A stretch of DNA of 64,000 nt. It comes from Acetobacteraceae bacterium. Its GTDB lineage: Bacteria; Pseudomonadota; Alphaproteobacteria; Acetobacterales; Acetobacteraceae. Below the pieces are notes generated by a model that was not told the DNA's origin, made no database searches, and worked only from the letters and a program-made list of their open reading frames with translations. This document shows positions 35,061-44,086 of this stretch, piece after piece. The stretch covers positions 176,777 to 240,776 of the forward strand of contig JAIXWG010000065.1 in NCBI GenBank assembly GCA_027482245.1, written 5' to 3'. How positions within the stretch are numbered: the first letter of the stretch is position 1; every line of letters begins with the position of its first letter. A program made the translations under genes and the position numbers.

Positions 35061-36056
35061 TCAGCCCTCCAGCTTGAAGAAGCGGCGGGCATTGCCCTCC
35101 AGCAGCTTCGCGCGCACGGCCGCATCGGGGATCGCCTCCTCGATCTCCTCCACGCCGCGCGTCGTCCCCATGTCGAAGGGGTAGTCGGTGCCGAAGACGA
35201 TGCGGTCCGCGCCCACTTCCTCCAGCAGGAAACGCAGCGGGCCGGGCGCGTGGGTGATGCTGTCATAGACGAAGCGCGCCAGGCTCTCTGCCGGATCACC
35301 CTTGAGGCGCACATGCGGCTCCTTCCGCACCTTCCAGCCATGGCGGAAGCGTCCGGCCTGGAAGGGCGTGAAGCCGCCGGCGTGGGAGAGGCAGAAGCGG
35401 ATGTCCGGATGCCGCTCGATCACGCCGCCGAAGACCAGCGATGCGGCGGCGATCGTCGTCTCCAGCGGATTGCCCACGAGGTTCGTCAGGTAGTAGCTGC
35501 CCATGCGCTGCGCGGCGACGACCTTGTGCGGATGCACGAGGACGAACAGGCCGTGGCGATCCGCGACCGCCCAGACCGGGTCGAGCGCCGGGTCGTCCAG
35601 GTTACGCCCCGCGACATTGGAGCCCACATGCAGCCCGCGCAGCCCATGCGCGGTGATGGCGCGTTCCAGCGTGGCGGCGGCGCGCGTGGGCGATTGCATC
35701 GCGACCGTCGCCATGCCGATGAAGCGGGTGGGATGGGCGCGGACCAGCGCGCCGATGGCCTCGTTCTGTATTTCGCTGACGGTATCGGCAAGCGCGCCAT
35801 CGGCCTCGTAGAGGAAGGTGTGCGGGATGTTGCAGACGACGTGCATGTCGACGCGCTGCGCCGCCATCTCCGCGAAGCGCCGCTCCAGGTCCCAGGCCGA
35901 CCGCGGGAAGGGGTTCTGCTTGACATCGAGGATCTCCAGCACCGCGCTGTCGTCATCCACCCGCGTCAGCCTGGGCGCGAGGGAGGGGACCTCCTTCGCG
36001 ATGGCGGCGATCATCGCCTCCGTCAGGATATGGGTGTGGCTGTCGATCACGGTCAT
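35061..36056 (-). CDS. Amidohydrolase family 2 (ACMSD-like) protein
   Basis: This 331-residue TIM-barrel metal enzyme has IDSHTHIL (HxH), LVHPH, LSHAGGFTPFQ and GTDYPFDMG, which are the four metal-ligand regions of the ACMSD/decarboxylase group. Members decarboxylate aromatic or 2-oxo-diene acids, or hydrolyse lactones. The start follows a purine-rich GGGGGAA. It shares a divergent promoter region with the Bug receptor at 36197, which could import its substrate. Confidence 0.86.
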   Translation of the reverse strand: MTVIDSHTHILTEAMIAAIAKEVPSLAPRLTRVDDDSAVLEILDVKQNPFPRSAWDLERRFAEMAAQRVDMHVVCNIPHTFLYEADGALADTVSEIQNEAIGALVRAHPTRFIGMATVAMQSPTRAAATLERAITAHGLRGLHVGSNVAGRNLDDPALDPVWAVADRHGLFVLVHPHKVVAAQRMGSYYLTNLVGNPLETTIAAASLVFGGVIERHPDIRFCLSHAGGFTPFQAGRFRHGWKVRKEPHVRLKGDPAESLARFVYDSITHAPGPLRFLLEEVGADRIVFGTDYPFDMGTTRGVEEIEEAIPDAAVRAKLLEGNARRFFKLEG

Positions 36057-36142
36057 GGCGGTTCCCCCGGGGCTCGTCCCGCGCGGGCGGCCTTCGCGCC
36101 TAGTGAACGTCCGTCGGCATTTCGGTCAAGATGCGGGATTGC

Positions 36143-36171
36143 TTGACAGGGGCGGCGCGCCGGATTGTCCT
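36143..36171 (+). promoter_or_regulatory. Possible sigma-70 promoter of Bug receptor operon
   Basis: A perfect TTGACA (-35) stands at 36143-36148, 54 bases before the receptor start. The -10 is weak: the best fit lies around 36163-36171 (GATTGTCC) with a short spacer. The hexamer is conspicuous in this GC-rich background, but the promoter is only a suggestion. Confidence 0.4.
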
Positions 36172-36196
36172 GGGCTCAATTAGGGAGGAACCGTCG

Positions 36197-37147
36197 ATGC
36201 GCCGCTGGCTGCTGGCCGCCATGCTTGTCCTGTTCGCGCTGCCCGTGGCTGCCCAGACCGATCGCCCGATCCGCGTCATCATGCCGCTTGCCGCCGGCAG
36301 CGCCGTGGATGTCGTCGTCCGCATCGTGGCGGAGCGGATGGGGGAGACGCTGGGCCAGCGCCTGGCGATCGAGAACATGACCGGCGCGTCGGGCATGATC
36401 GGCATGCGCACGGGCGCGCGGGCGGCGCCGGACGGGCTGACGCTGCTGGCGGTGAACGACGCCGTGCTGACCATGCTGCCCAACATGAACGCGCAGGCGG
36501 GCTATGACCCGCTGCGCGATTTCGCGCCCATCGGCCAGATCGTGCGCATCCGCTGGGCGCTGGTGGCGCATCCCTCCTTCCCCGCCACGACGGTGCCGGC
36601 GCTGATCGAGGCCGTGCGCACCAGGCCCGGGCAGATCGACTATGCCTCCGGCGGCGCGGGCAGCCCGCAGCATGTGGCGATGGAGATGTTCCTGCAGGCC
36701 GCGGGGCTGCGCATGAACCACATCAGCTATCGCGGCGCGACGCCGGCGCTGACGGCGGTGACGGCGGGCCAGGTGCCGGTGGGCTTCTTCGGCCTGCCGA
36801 CGCCGAACGCCTTCGTCCGCGATGGCCAGCTTCGTCTGCTCGGCACCGCCGGGCCCGCGCGGATCGACACCTTCCCCGATGCGCCGACCATCGCCGAAAG
36901 CCTGCCCGGCTTCACCTTCCACACCTGGGGCGCCTTCCTGGCCCCGGCCGCGACACCTGCGCCCGTGGTGGCGCGGATCAACGGCGCGCTGCGGGAAGCG
37001 GTGAACCACCCGCCCGTCCGCGCCCGGCTGGAACAGCTGGGCTATGAGGTCGTGGGCAATACGCCGGAGGCCTTCGCCGCCGCGCTTGCCAGTGACCACG
37101 CGACAATGGGCGCGCTGATCCGCAGCGCCGGCATCACGGCGGAATGA
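36197..37147 (+). CDS. Bug/TctC family periplasmic solute receptor
   Basis: This is a 316-residue receptor. Its signal peptide MRRWLLAAMLVLFALPVAAQ is followed by IRVIMPLAAGSAVDVVVRIVAE and AIENMTGASG, the family's ligand-pocket strands. AGGGAGGAA at 36182-36189 fixes the ATG. A second Bug gene follows 13 bases later and is probably co-transcribed. The two differ clearly, so they are not a recent duplication. Confidence 0.88.
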   Translation: MRRWLLAAMLVLFALPVAAQTDRPIRVIMPLAAGSAVDVVVRIVAERMGETLGQRLAIENMTGASGMIGMRTGARAAPDGLTLLAVNDAVLTMLPNMNAQAGYDPLRDFAPIGQIVRIRWALVAHPSFPATTVPALIEAVRTRPGQIDYASGGAGSPQHVAMEMFLQAAGLRMNHISYRGATPALTAVTAGQVPVGFFGLPTPNAFVRDGQLRLLGTAGPARIDTFPDAPTIAESLPGFTFHTWGAFLAPAATPAPVVARINGALREAVNHPPVRARLEQLGYEVVGNTPEAFAAALASDHATMGALIRSAGITAE

Positions 37148-37160
37148 GGGAGAGACGGCC

Positions 37161-38135
37161 ATGCTGACCCGACGGCATCTGCTGGGCGCCGCGACCGCGC
37201 TGGTCGCCCTGCCCGCCCTCGCCCAGCCCGCCTGGCCGTCCCGCCCCGTGCGGCTGATCGTGCCGCTGGTGCCCGGCGGGACCACGGACCTCATCGCGCG
37301 CGTCATCGCCGATCCGCTGTCGCGCGCCATCGGCCAGCCGGTGGTGGTGGAGAACCGGGCCGGGGCGAATGGCTGGATCGCGAATGACCAGGTGATGCGC
37401 GAAAGGCCCGATGGCCACACGCTGATCGTCAACAACGTCTCCACCCATGGCATCAATTCCGCCATGGCGCCGGCCGATCGGCCGCTGGTACCCTCTCGCG
37501 GCCTGGTCGGCATCACCAACCTGATCGAGGCGCCGCAGGTGATGCTGGCGCCGGCGGATTTCCCGGCGACGACGCTGGCGGAATTCGTGGCGCGCGCGAA
37601 GGCGGCGCCGAACCCGCTGGTCTTCGCCTCCGCCGGCGTCGGCTCCTACCAGCACATCGACCTCGAGGCCTTCGCGAAGCGCGCCGGCATCACGCTGGTG
37701 CATCTGCCGCTGCGTGGCGCGGGGGAGATGGTGCCCGTCATCCTGCGCGGCGACGCGCAGATCACGGAGTTCAACTTGGTCTCCGCCCTGCCGCACATCC
37801 AGTCCGGACGGCTGCGCGCGCTGGCCGTCGTCTCCCACGAACGCCTGCCCCAGCTGCCGGATGTGCCGACGACGATCGAGGCCGGCTTCCCCGACCTGGT
37901 CACGACGCTGTGGAACGGGCTCTTTGCCCCCGCCGGCACGCCGGATGCGATCGTCGCCGCGCTGCACGGCCATGTCACGCGCATCCTGCGCGACCCGGAC
38001 GTCGCCGCCGGTCTGCTGCGCCAGGGCGTGCGCATCACGCCGAGCGAAAGCCCCGCCGCCTTCGCCGACTATGTCGCGCGCGACGTGGCGCGCTGGACGG
38101 CGCTGACGCGGGAATTCGGCATTACCGCGAACTGA
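37161..38135 (+). CDS. Bug/TctC family periplasmic solute receptor
   Basis: This 324-residue receptor has a Tat-like N-terminus (MLTRRHLLGAATALVALPALAQ) followed by VRLIVPLVPGGTTDLIARVIA and VVVENRAGANG. GAGGGAGAG precedes the start. It is the second of a Bug pair, followed after 86 bases by the 2Fe-2S subunit gene of a molybdoenzyme, so it could deliver that enzyme's substrate. No TctAB subunits are present. Confidence 0.88.
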   Translation: MLTRRHLLGAATALVALPALAQPAWPSRPVRLIVPLVPGGTTDLIARVIADPLSRAIGQPVVVENRAGANGWIANDQVMRERPDGHTLIVNNVSTHGINSAMAPADRPLVPSRGLVGITNLIEAPQVMLAPADFPATTLAEFVARAKAAPNPLVFASAGVGSYQHIDLEAFAKRAGITLVHLPLRGAGEMVPVILRGDAQITEFNLVSALPHIQSGRLRALAVVSHERLPQLPDVPTTIEAGFPDLVTTLWNGLFAPAGTPDAIVAALHGHVTRILRDPDVAAGLLRQGVRITPSESPAAFADYVARDVARWTALTREFGITAN

Positions 38136-38221
38136 CTTGTTGCCGTGATGGCCGCGGGATAGCCTTTCGCCAGATGCCGGCCCCGGAGCCTCCCGGGTGA
38201 CACGGCCTGGAGGAAATGACC

Positions 38222-38689
38222 ATGCCGAGGATCACGGTGAACGGCCGTGCGACGGAGGTCGATGCCGACCCCGCCACGCCCCTGATCTACGTCCTGCGCA
38301 ACGATCTCGCGCTCAACGGCCTCAAGCTCGGCTGCGGCCGCGCGCAATGCGGGGCCTGCACCGTGCTGGTGGATGGCCATGCCGCGCGGTCCTGCCAGGT
38401 GAAGCTGGGTGACGTCGCCGGCGCGCAGCAGATCACGACGCTGGAAGGCCTCGGCACGCCGGAGGCGCCGCACGCCCTGCAGGCCGCCTTCATCGCGGAA
38501 CAGGCCGCGCAATGCGGCTACTGCACCAGCGGCATGATCATGCAGGCCGCGGCGCTGCTGGCCGAACGCCGCGCCGGCCTGACGGAAGCGCAGGTGCGGG
38601 ACGCGCTGGACCACAACCTCTGCCGCTGCGGCACCCAGCCGCGCATCGTCCGTGCCGTGATGCGCGCATCCCGCCAGCAGGGGGCCTGA
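38222..38689 (+). CDS. (2Fe-2S)-binding subunit of Ior-type molybdenum hydroxylase
   Basis: This 155-residue small subunit has two [2Fe-2S] clusters. The plant-type ferredoxin site is CGRAQCGACTVL with a later Cys in RSCQV; the second is CGYCTSGM plus CRCGTQ. It passes electrons from the molybdenum site to an external acceptor. The ATG at 38222 is chosen because GGAGGA (38209-38214) is correctly spaced from it, whereas the ATG two codons earlier is too close. It lies 3 bases before the large-subunit gene. Confidence 0.92.
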   Translation: MPRITVNGRATEVDADPATPLIYVLRNDLALNGLKLGCGRAQCGACTVLVDGHAARSCQVKLGDVAGAQQITTLEGLGTPEAPHALQAAFIAEQAAQCGYCTSGMIMQAAALLAERRAGLTEAQVRDALDHNLCRCGTQPRIVRAVMRASRQQGA

Positions 38690-38692
38690 GCC

Positions 38693-40939
38693 ATGGGCGC
38701 CATGAACCTCTCCCGCCGCGGCTTCGTCGCCGGCCTTGCCGCCGGCGCTGCCGGGCTCGCCATCGGCTTCCGGCTGGATGCCAGCGCGCAGCAGGCGGCG
38801 CCGGTCGGCCCGCCCATGCTGCGGGCCAATCCGAAGCTCGACAGCTGGGTGCGCATCACGCCGGATGGCCGCATTGTGGTGCTGACGGGCCGCGTCGAGC
38901 TTGGCCAGGGCGTGCTGACCGCCATGCGGCAGATCGCCGCGGAGGAACTGGACGTTGCCCCCGCCCGGCTTGAACTCATCAGCGGCGACACGGCCGAGAC
39001 AGCGAATGAAGGCGTCACCGCGGGCAGCCAGTCCATCAAGTTCGGCGGCGAGGCGCTGGCCGTCGCCTGCGCCGATGCGCGCGCCACGCTGGTGAACGTC
39101 GCCGCCGAGACCTGGGGCGTGGAGCGCGCCGCGCTCAGCGTCACCGACGGCGTGATCGAGGGAATCGGCGGCCGCCGCATGACCTATGCGGAAGCCTCTG
39201 CCCGCGTCTCGCTCGTGCGGCCCACGAACCTCTCCGCGCAGCGCAAGCCGCCGCATGCGGGGACGGTCATCGGCACGTCGCTGCCGCGCACCGACATCCC
39301 GACCAAGGTCTTCGGGCAGCAGGTCTTCATCCATGATTTGCGGCCGGAGGGCATGCTGTTCGGTGCGGTGGCACGGCCGCCCGCCTATGCGTCGCGGCTC
39401 GTGGCACTCGACATGGCCTGGGCGGAGGCGCTGCCGGGCGTGGTGAAGGTGGTGCGCGACGGCAGCTTCATCGGCGTGATCGCGCGGCGCGAGGAACACG
39501 CCAATGACGCCGCGCGGAAGATCACCGCGGCGGCGCAATGGCGGGATGGGGACGCGATCTTCGGCGGCAAGGGCGTCTTCGACCACCTGAAAACGCAGCC
39601 GGCCCTGACGCGCACCATCCACAGCAAGGACGCGCCGGCGGGTACCGCCGCGCGCACCCATGTCGCCGAATACCGCCGCGGCTTCCAGGCGCATGCCTCC
39701 ATCGGCGCCTCCTGCGCGCTGGCGAAGTTCGAGGATGGCAGGCTCACGGTCTGGTCCCATGCACAGGGCCCCTTCCCGCTGCGGGGCGACCTGGCGCGCG
39801 GGCTGCGGATGGACGTGGCCGCGATCCGCGTCATCCACGCGCAGGGCTCCGGCTGCTATGGCCATAATGGCGCGGATGACGTGGCGCTGGATGCGGCGCT
39901 GCTGGCCCGCGCCATGCCCGGCCGCCCCATCCGCGTGCACTGGACGCATGAGGAGGAGATGGTGTGGGAGCCCTGGGGCTCCGCCATGGTGGTGAAGCTG
40001 GAAGCGGCGATGCGCGAGGATGGCAGCATCGCGAATTGGGGCCACGATGTCTGGTCCTTCCCACACTCCACACGACCCGGGGAGAGCCAGGGCTGCAACC
40101 TCCGTTCGGCCTGGTATCTGGAGAATCCCGTCCCGCCCTCCCCCATCGTCGATGGCGCGCTGCCGAACGGGGCTTCCGCGCGCAACGCGGTGCCGATCTA
40201 CAACTTCCCCGGCCAGCGCGTGACGACGCATTTCCATACCGCGATGCCGGTCCGGACCTCCGCGCTGCGGACGCTCGGCGGCTACTTCAATGCGGTGGCG
40301 GCGGAGATGTTCATCGACGAATGCGCGTCGCTGGCCGGCGTCGATCCCGTGGCCTACCGCATTCGTCACCTGGCCGATCAGCGCCTGGTGGCAGTGCTGC
40401 GGAAGGCCGTCGAGATCAGCGGGTGGCAGCCTCGGCCCGTCGTGATGGGGCGCGGCAATGCGGAGGGTGCGCGCTTGGTCGGCACCGGAATCGGCATGAC
40501 GAAGTACAAGAACAGCGACAGCCACGTCGCCGTCGTCGCCCGCGTGTCCGTGGATCCCGCAACGGGCGTCGTCAAACTCGAGAAGATGTGGGCGGCGACG
40601 GAGGCGGGGCGCGCGATCAACCCCGACGGCATCACCAACCAGATCGAGGGCGGCATGGTGCAGGCCGCATCCTGGACGCTGCTGGAAGAAGGGCGCTGGG
40701 ACCGCAACAGGATGGTGAGCGAGGATTACGCCGCCTATCCCATCATCGATTTCGAGCGCATCCCGCCGATCGAGTCCGTGCTGATCGACCGGCCGGACAT
40801 GCCCTCGCTGGGCGTCGGCGAGGGCAGCCAGGGCCCGACGGGGGCCGCCATCGCCAACGCCATCCTGGATGCGACGGGGCGCCGAGTGCCGGAGATCCCC
40901 TTCACGCCGGAACGCGTGCTGGCGGCGCTGCGGGCCTGA
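38693..40939 (+). CDS. Molybdopterin-binding large subunit, isoquinoline 1-oxidoreductase (IorB) type
   Basis: This 748-residue xanthine-dehydrogenase-family protein has a twin-arginine signal (LSRRGFVAGLAAGAAGLA), so the pair is exported folded, as in IorAB and aldehyde oxidoreductases of Acetobacteraceae. The molybdopterin segments GRVELGQGVLTAMRQIAAEE and the C-terminal GVGEGSQGPTGAAIANAI, with the catalytic Glu, are present. There is no FAD subunit, which is normal for this group: electrons go to a cytochrome c, which is not encoded nearby. The substrate is a heterocycle or aldehyde. Confidence 0.9.
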   Translation: MGAMNLSRRGFVAGLAAGAAGLAIGFRLDASAQQAAPVGPPMLRANPKLDSWVRITPDGRIVVLTGRVELGQGVLTAMRQIAAEELDVAPARLELISGDTAETANEGVTAGSQSIKFGGEALAVACADARATLVNVAAETWGVERAALSVTDGVIEGIGGRRMTYAEASARVSLVRPTNLSAQRKPPHAGTVIGTSLPRTDIPTKVFGQQVFIHDLRPEGMLFGAVARPPAYASRLVALDMAWAEALPGVVKVVRDGSFIGVIARREEHANDAARKITAAAQWRDGDAIFGGKGVFDHLKTQPALTRTIHSKDAPAGTAARTHVAEYRRGFQAHASIGASCALAKFEDGRLTVWSHAQGPFPLRGDLARGLRMDVAAIRVIHAQGSGCYGHNGADDVALDAALLARAMPGRPIRVHWTHEEEMVWEPWGSAMVVKLEAAMREDGSIANWGHDVWSFPHSTRPGESQGCNLRSAWYLENPVPPSPIVDGALPNGASARNAVPIYNFPGQRVTTHFHTAMPVRTSALRTLGGYFNAVAAEMFIDECASLAGVDPVAYRIRHLADQRLVAVLRKAVEISGWQPRPVVMGRGNAEGARLVGTGIGMTKYKNSDSHVAVVARVSVDPATGVVKLEKMWAATEAGRAINPDGITNQIEGGMVQAASWTLLEEGRWDRNRMVSEDYAAYPIIDFERIPPIESVLIDRPDMPSLGVGEGSQGPTGAAIANAILDATGRRVPEIPFTPERVLAALRA

Positions 40940-40993
40940 CGGCGGCGGTGGCGAGGCGCTAGTCTCGGCGCCCCGCCATCGCACGAGGCTTTC

Positions 40994-42148
40994 ATGACGA
41001 CCACGCCGCCGCTGATCGGCGTCATCAATGCCGGCTCCTCCTCCGTGAAGGCGGCGGTTTTCGCGGGGGAGGAACGGCTGCTGTCCTGCGTGGTGGAGGG
41101 CATCGGCGCGCATCCCTCGGCGCGCGTGACGGGCGCGGCGGAGATCGCGCTGGACCCGGCGCCGCGCAATCCGGGCGAAGCCGCCGCCCTGCTGCTGCCC
41201 TGGCTGCGCGCGCAGCTCGGCGGGCGGGCGCTGGCGGCGATCGGGCATCGCGTCGTGCATGGCGGCGCGCATCACGCGCGGCCCGAACGCATCACGCCGG
41301 CGCTGCTTGCGGAACTCGAAGGCCTGGTCCCGCTGGCGCCGCTGCATGAGCCACACAACCTAGCGCCGATCCACGCCATTGCGGCGGCGGATTCCGCACT
41401 GCCGCAGGTGGCGTGCTTCGACACGGCCTTCCACCGGTCCATGCCGGCGGTGAACCAGGCCTTCGCCATTCCCACGGCGCTGGCGGAAGCCGGCATCCGC
41501 CGCTACGGCTTTCATGGCCTATCCTACGAATACATCGCCGCCGCGCTGCCCGCGTCGCTTCGCGAGGGTCGCGTCGTCGTCGCGCATCTCGGCAACGGCG
41601 CCTCCGCCTGCGCGATGAAGGCGGGGGTTTCGGTCGCGACCACCATGGGCTTCACGGCGCTGGACGGGCTTCCCATGGGCACGCGGAGCGGCGCCATCGA
41701 TCCAGGCGTGGTGCTGCACTTGATGCAGGCGCGGGGCATGACGGCGGACGAGGTGCAGGACCTGCTCTACAAGCGGTCGGGGCTGCTGGGGCTTTCGGGA
41801 GGCATTTCCTCCGACATGCGGGACCTTCTGGCCAGCGACGACCCGCGTGCGGCCTTTGCCGTCGAGGCCTTCTGCGCCGCCGTCGCGCGCGCCGTCGCGA
41901 GCCTCGCCGTCACGCTGGGCGGGCTGGACGGCATCGTCTTCACGGCCGGCATCGGGGAACATGCGGGGCCGGTCCGCGCGGCGGTGCTGCGGCGGCTCGA
42001 ATGGCTCGGCGTGACGCTGGACGAGGCCGCGAACGCCGCGCATGCCCCACGCATCGCCACGGCCGACAGCCGCATCGCGGCGCTGGTGCTGCCGACCGAT
42101 GAGGAACGCATGATCGCGCGCCACACGGCGAGCCTCGCCCTTAGCTGA
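40994..42148 (+). CDS. ackA: Acetate kinase family protein
   Basis: This 384-residue enzyme carries the full acetate/propionate kinase set: NAGSSSVK, HRVVHGG, FDTAFH, YGFHGLSYEY, HLGNGAS, the LPMGTRSGAIDPG loop and FTAGIGEH. It forms acetyl phosphate and ATP from acetate or runs in reverse. No pta or phosphoketolase gene is adjacent, although these are the usual partners. The 3' end overlaps the EamA transporter gene on the opposite strand by 8 bases. Confidence 0.92.
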   Translation: MTTTPPLIGVINAGSSSVKAAVFAGEERLLSCVVEGIGAHPSARVTGAAEIALDPAPRNPGEAAALLLPWLRAQLGGRALAAIGHRVVHGGAHHARPERITPALLAELEGLVPLAPLHEPHNLAPIHAIAAADSALPQVACFDTAFHRSMPAVNQAFAIPTALAEAGIRRYGFHGLSYEYIAAALPASLREGRVVVAHLGNGASACAMKAGVSVATTMGFTALDGLPMGTRSGAIDPGVVLHLMQARGMTADEVQDLLYKRSGLLGLSGGISSDMRDLLASDDPRAAFAVEAFCAAVARAVASLAVTLGGLDGIVFTAGIGEHAGPVRAAVLRRLEWLGVTLDEAANAAHAPRIATADSRIAALVLPTDEERMIARHTASLALS

Positions 42149-43052
42149 GGCGCCGCGCCTCCCGCGCCCGCACGCGTTCGCGATGCGCGGTGTAGAGGCC
42201 GGCGGCCGCGATCACCGCGCCGCCGGCGAAGGTCCAGCTGTCCGGCACCGCGCCGAAGCCGATGAAGCCGACCAGGCTCGAGGTGACGAGCTGTACATAG
42301 GAGAAGGGCGCCAGCACGCTGGCCGGCGCGGCGCGATAGGCCAGCACCACCAGCGCATGCGGGATGGAGGAGACGAGCCCCACCAGCATCCCGAAGCCCA
42401 CCTGGCCGAGATCCGGCGTCTGCCAGCCGAAGGGCAGCAGGGCCGTGAACATCAGGAAGCCGACGCCGGCGCTCCAGATCAGCGTCGTCTCCGGCGGATC
42501 GCCGCCGGCACCGGCCATCTTGCGCGTCACGATGACGGCGCCGGCCCAGAAGGCGGCGGTCAGCAGCGGCAGCAGCGCGGCCGCCTGGAAGACGCCCGAT
42601 CCCGGCCGCACGACGATCAGCACGCCGAGCAGCCCGACCGCGATGGCCGACCAGCGGCGCCAGCCCACCTTCTCCGCCAGGAAGATCACCGACAGCACGG
42701 TGATGAAGGCGGGGGAGACGAAGTTGATGGCCGTCGCCTCCGCCAGCGGCAGCACGCGCAGCGCGAAGGTCATGGCGAGTGCCGATCCCGCCACGCCGAT
42801 GCCGCGCGCCACCTGCAGCCAGGGCCGCTTCGCCGCCAGGAAGCGGGACCCGCCCCGGCGCGCGACGAAGAGCAGCGCCAGCAGGAAGAAGGTCGCGAAG
42901 CGGATCCAGGCGACCATGAGGGGCGAGAGCGTCTGCGTCAGCTGCTTCGACATCGCATCCGCGATGGAGAAGAGCGTGATCGCGGCCAGCATGAACAGGA
43001 TGCCCCGCACCGGATCGTCGGGCCGGGGCGGCGGGGGGATGCTGGCGGACAT
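42141..43052 (-). CDS. EamA/DMT-family transporter
   Basis: This 303-residue protein has about ten membrane helices in two EamA repeats (the first around residues 17-145, the second from about 155 to 290). Conserved bits include ATAINFVSPAFITVLSVIFLAEK at the end of the first repeat. It probably exports a metabolite or drug. The ATG at 43052 is chosen because the upstream in-frame extension is basic and not membrane-like. Confidence 0.85.
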   Translation of the reverse strand: MSASIPPPPRPDDPVRGILFMLAAITLFSIADAMSKQLTQTLSPLMVAWIRFATFFLLALLFVARRGGSRFLAAKRPWLQVARGIGVAGSALAMTFALRVLPLAEATAINFVSPAFITVLSVIFLAEKVGWRRWSAIAVGLLGVLIVVRPGSGVFQAAALLPLLTAAFWAGAVIVTRKMAGAGGDPPETTLIWSAGVGFLMFTALLPFGWQTPDLGQVGFGMLVGLVSSIPHALVVLAYRAAPASVLAPFSYVQLVTSSLVGFIGFGAVPDSWTFAGGAVIAAAGLYTAHRERVRAREARRLS

Positions 43053-43111
43053 GGCGGGCAGGTAACCATGCCCGCCCCCCTCGCGTCCAATGCGTCGCGT
43101 CCAACGAAGCT

Positions 43112-44086
43112 TCAGTAGCCCCGGTCGAGCCCCACGACCTGGTGAAGCGCCTCGCCCCGTCGGAAGCGCCCGAGATTGGCGAGGAAAGCGCGCAGGCACC
43201 GCTCCGCATAGGCGCCAGGGTCATACAGCCCGCAATGCGGCGTGATGATCAGGTTGGGCGTGTCCCAGAGCGGGCTGTCCGCCGGCAGCGGTTCCCGCGG
43301 CAACGCATCCAGCACCGCGCCGCCCAGCGTGCTGTCCCGCAGCTTCACGGCCAGCGCCGCGGCATCCAGGATCTCGCCCCGGCCGATGTTCACGACGCCG
43401 GCATGGGGCGGCAGCAGGTCCAGCTCCGCCTGGCCGACCAGGCCATTGGTGGCCGGCGTCAGCGGCAGCGCGATGATCAGGAAGTCGGCGCGGGGCAGCT
43501 GCGCGCGGAAGCCATCGCCCTGCGACATCTCCGTGACGGAGGGATGCGGCCGGCCGGACTGGCTGTTGCCGAGCACGACCATGCCTTGCGCCGCCAGCGC
43601 CTCCGCCGCCGCGCCGCCCAGCGCGCCCATGCCGAGGATCAGCACCGTCTTGCCCGCCACCGTCCCGCCGGATCGCGGCGCCCAGCGATGCGCGCGCTGG
43701 GCCGTGACCAGCGCGGGGATGAAGTTGTTCAGCATCAGCACCGCGGCCAGGCTGTATTCCGCGGCCTTCGGGATGTGGGTGCCGCTGGCATTGGTCAGCG
43801 TGACGGAACCCGGCAGCCCGGCCTTCAGCAGCCACTCCACGCCCGCGCTGGAATAGCTGATCCAGCGCAGCCGCGGCGCGCGCCGCGGCAGGTCGTGCAG
43901 CGCCGCGGGGCCGACGAGGAACAGCGCCTCGGCCTCCGCCAGCGCGGCGTCGAAGGCGGCGGGGTCGGTGGAATGCGTGGCGACCACGCCCTCCCCCGCC
44001 TCCGCCAGCACCCGCTCCCACATCGCGGCGTTGAACGCCTCCGCCTGCATGGAGGCCGGGTTCACCTGCGCATGGATACGCGTCAC
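43112..44086 (-). CDS. D-isomer-specific 2-hydroxyacid dehydrogenase
   Basis: This 324-residue NAD(P)-dependent enzyme has the cofactor loop LGMGALGGAAAEALAAQG, the catalytic Arg in NIGRGEILD and the Glu in LPREPLP. The catalytic His is in ITPHCG. It reduces a 2-oxo acid or oxidises a D-2-hydroxy acid. The start is GTG and overlaps the Bug receptor stop (GTGA), so the receptor and enzyme are translated together; the receptor's ligand is plausibly this enzyme's substrate. Confidence 0.88.
   Translation of the reverse strand: MTRIHAQVNPASMQAEAFNAAMWERVLAEAGEGVVATHSTDPAAFDAALAEAEALFLVGPAALHDLPRRAPRLRWISYSSAGVEWLLKAGLPGSVTLTNASGTHIPKAAEYSLAAVLMLNNFIPALVTAQRAHRWAPRSGGTVAGKTVLILGMGALGGAAAEALAAQGMVVLGNSQSGRPHPSVTEMSQGDGFRAQLPRADFLIIALPLTPATNGLVGQAELDLLPPHAGVVNIGRGEILDAAALAVKLRDSTLGGAVLDALPREPLPADSPLWDTPNLIITPHCGLYDPGAYAERCLRAFLANLGRFRRGEALHQVVGLDRGY

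Noticed and set aside
41000..42148. Acetate kinase-phosphotransacetylase operon
   Set aside because: The kinase is clear, but no pta or phosphoketolase gene lies on either side.
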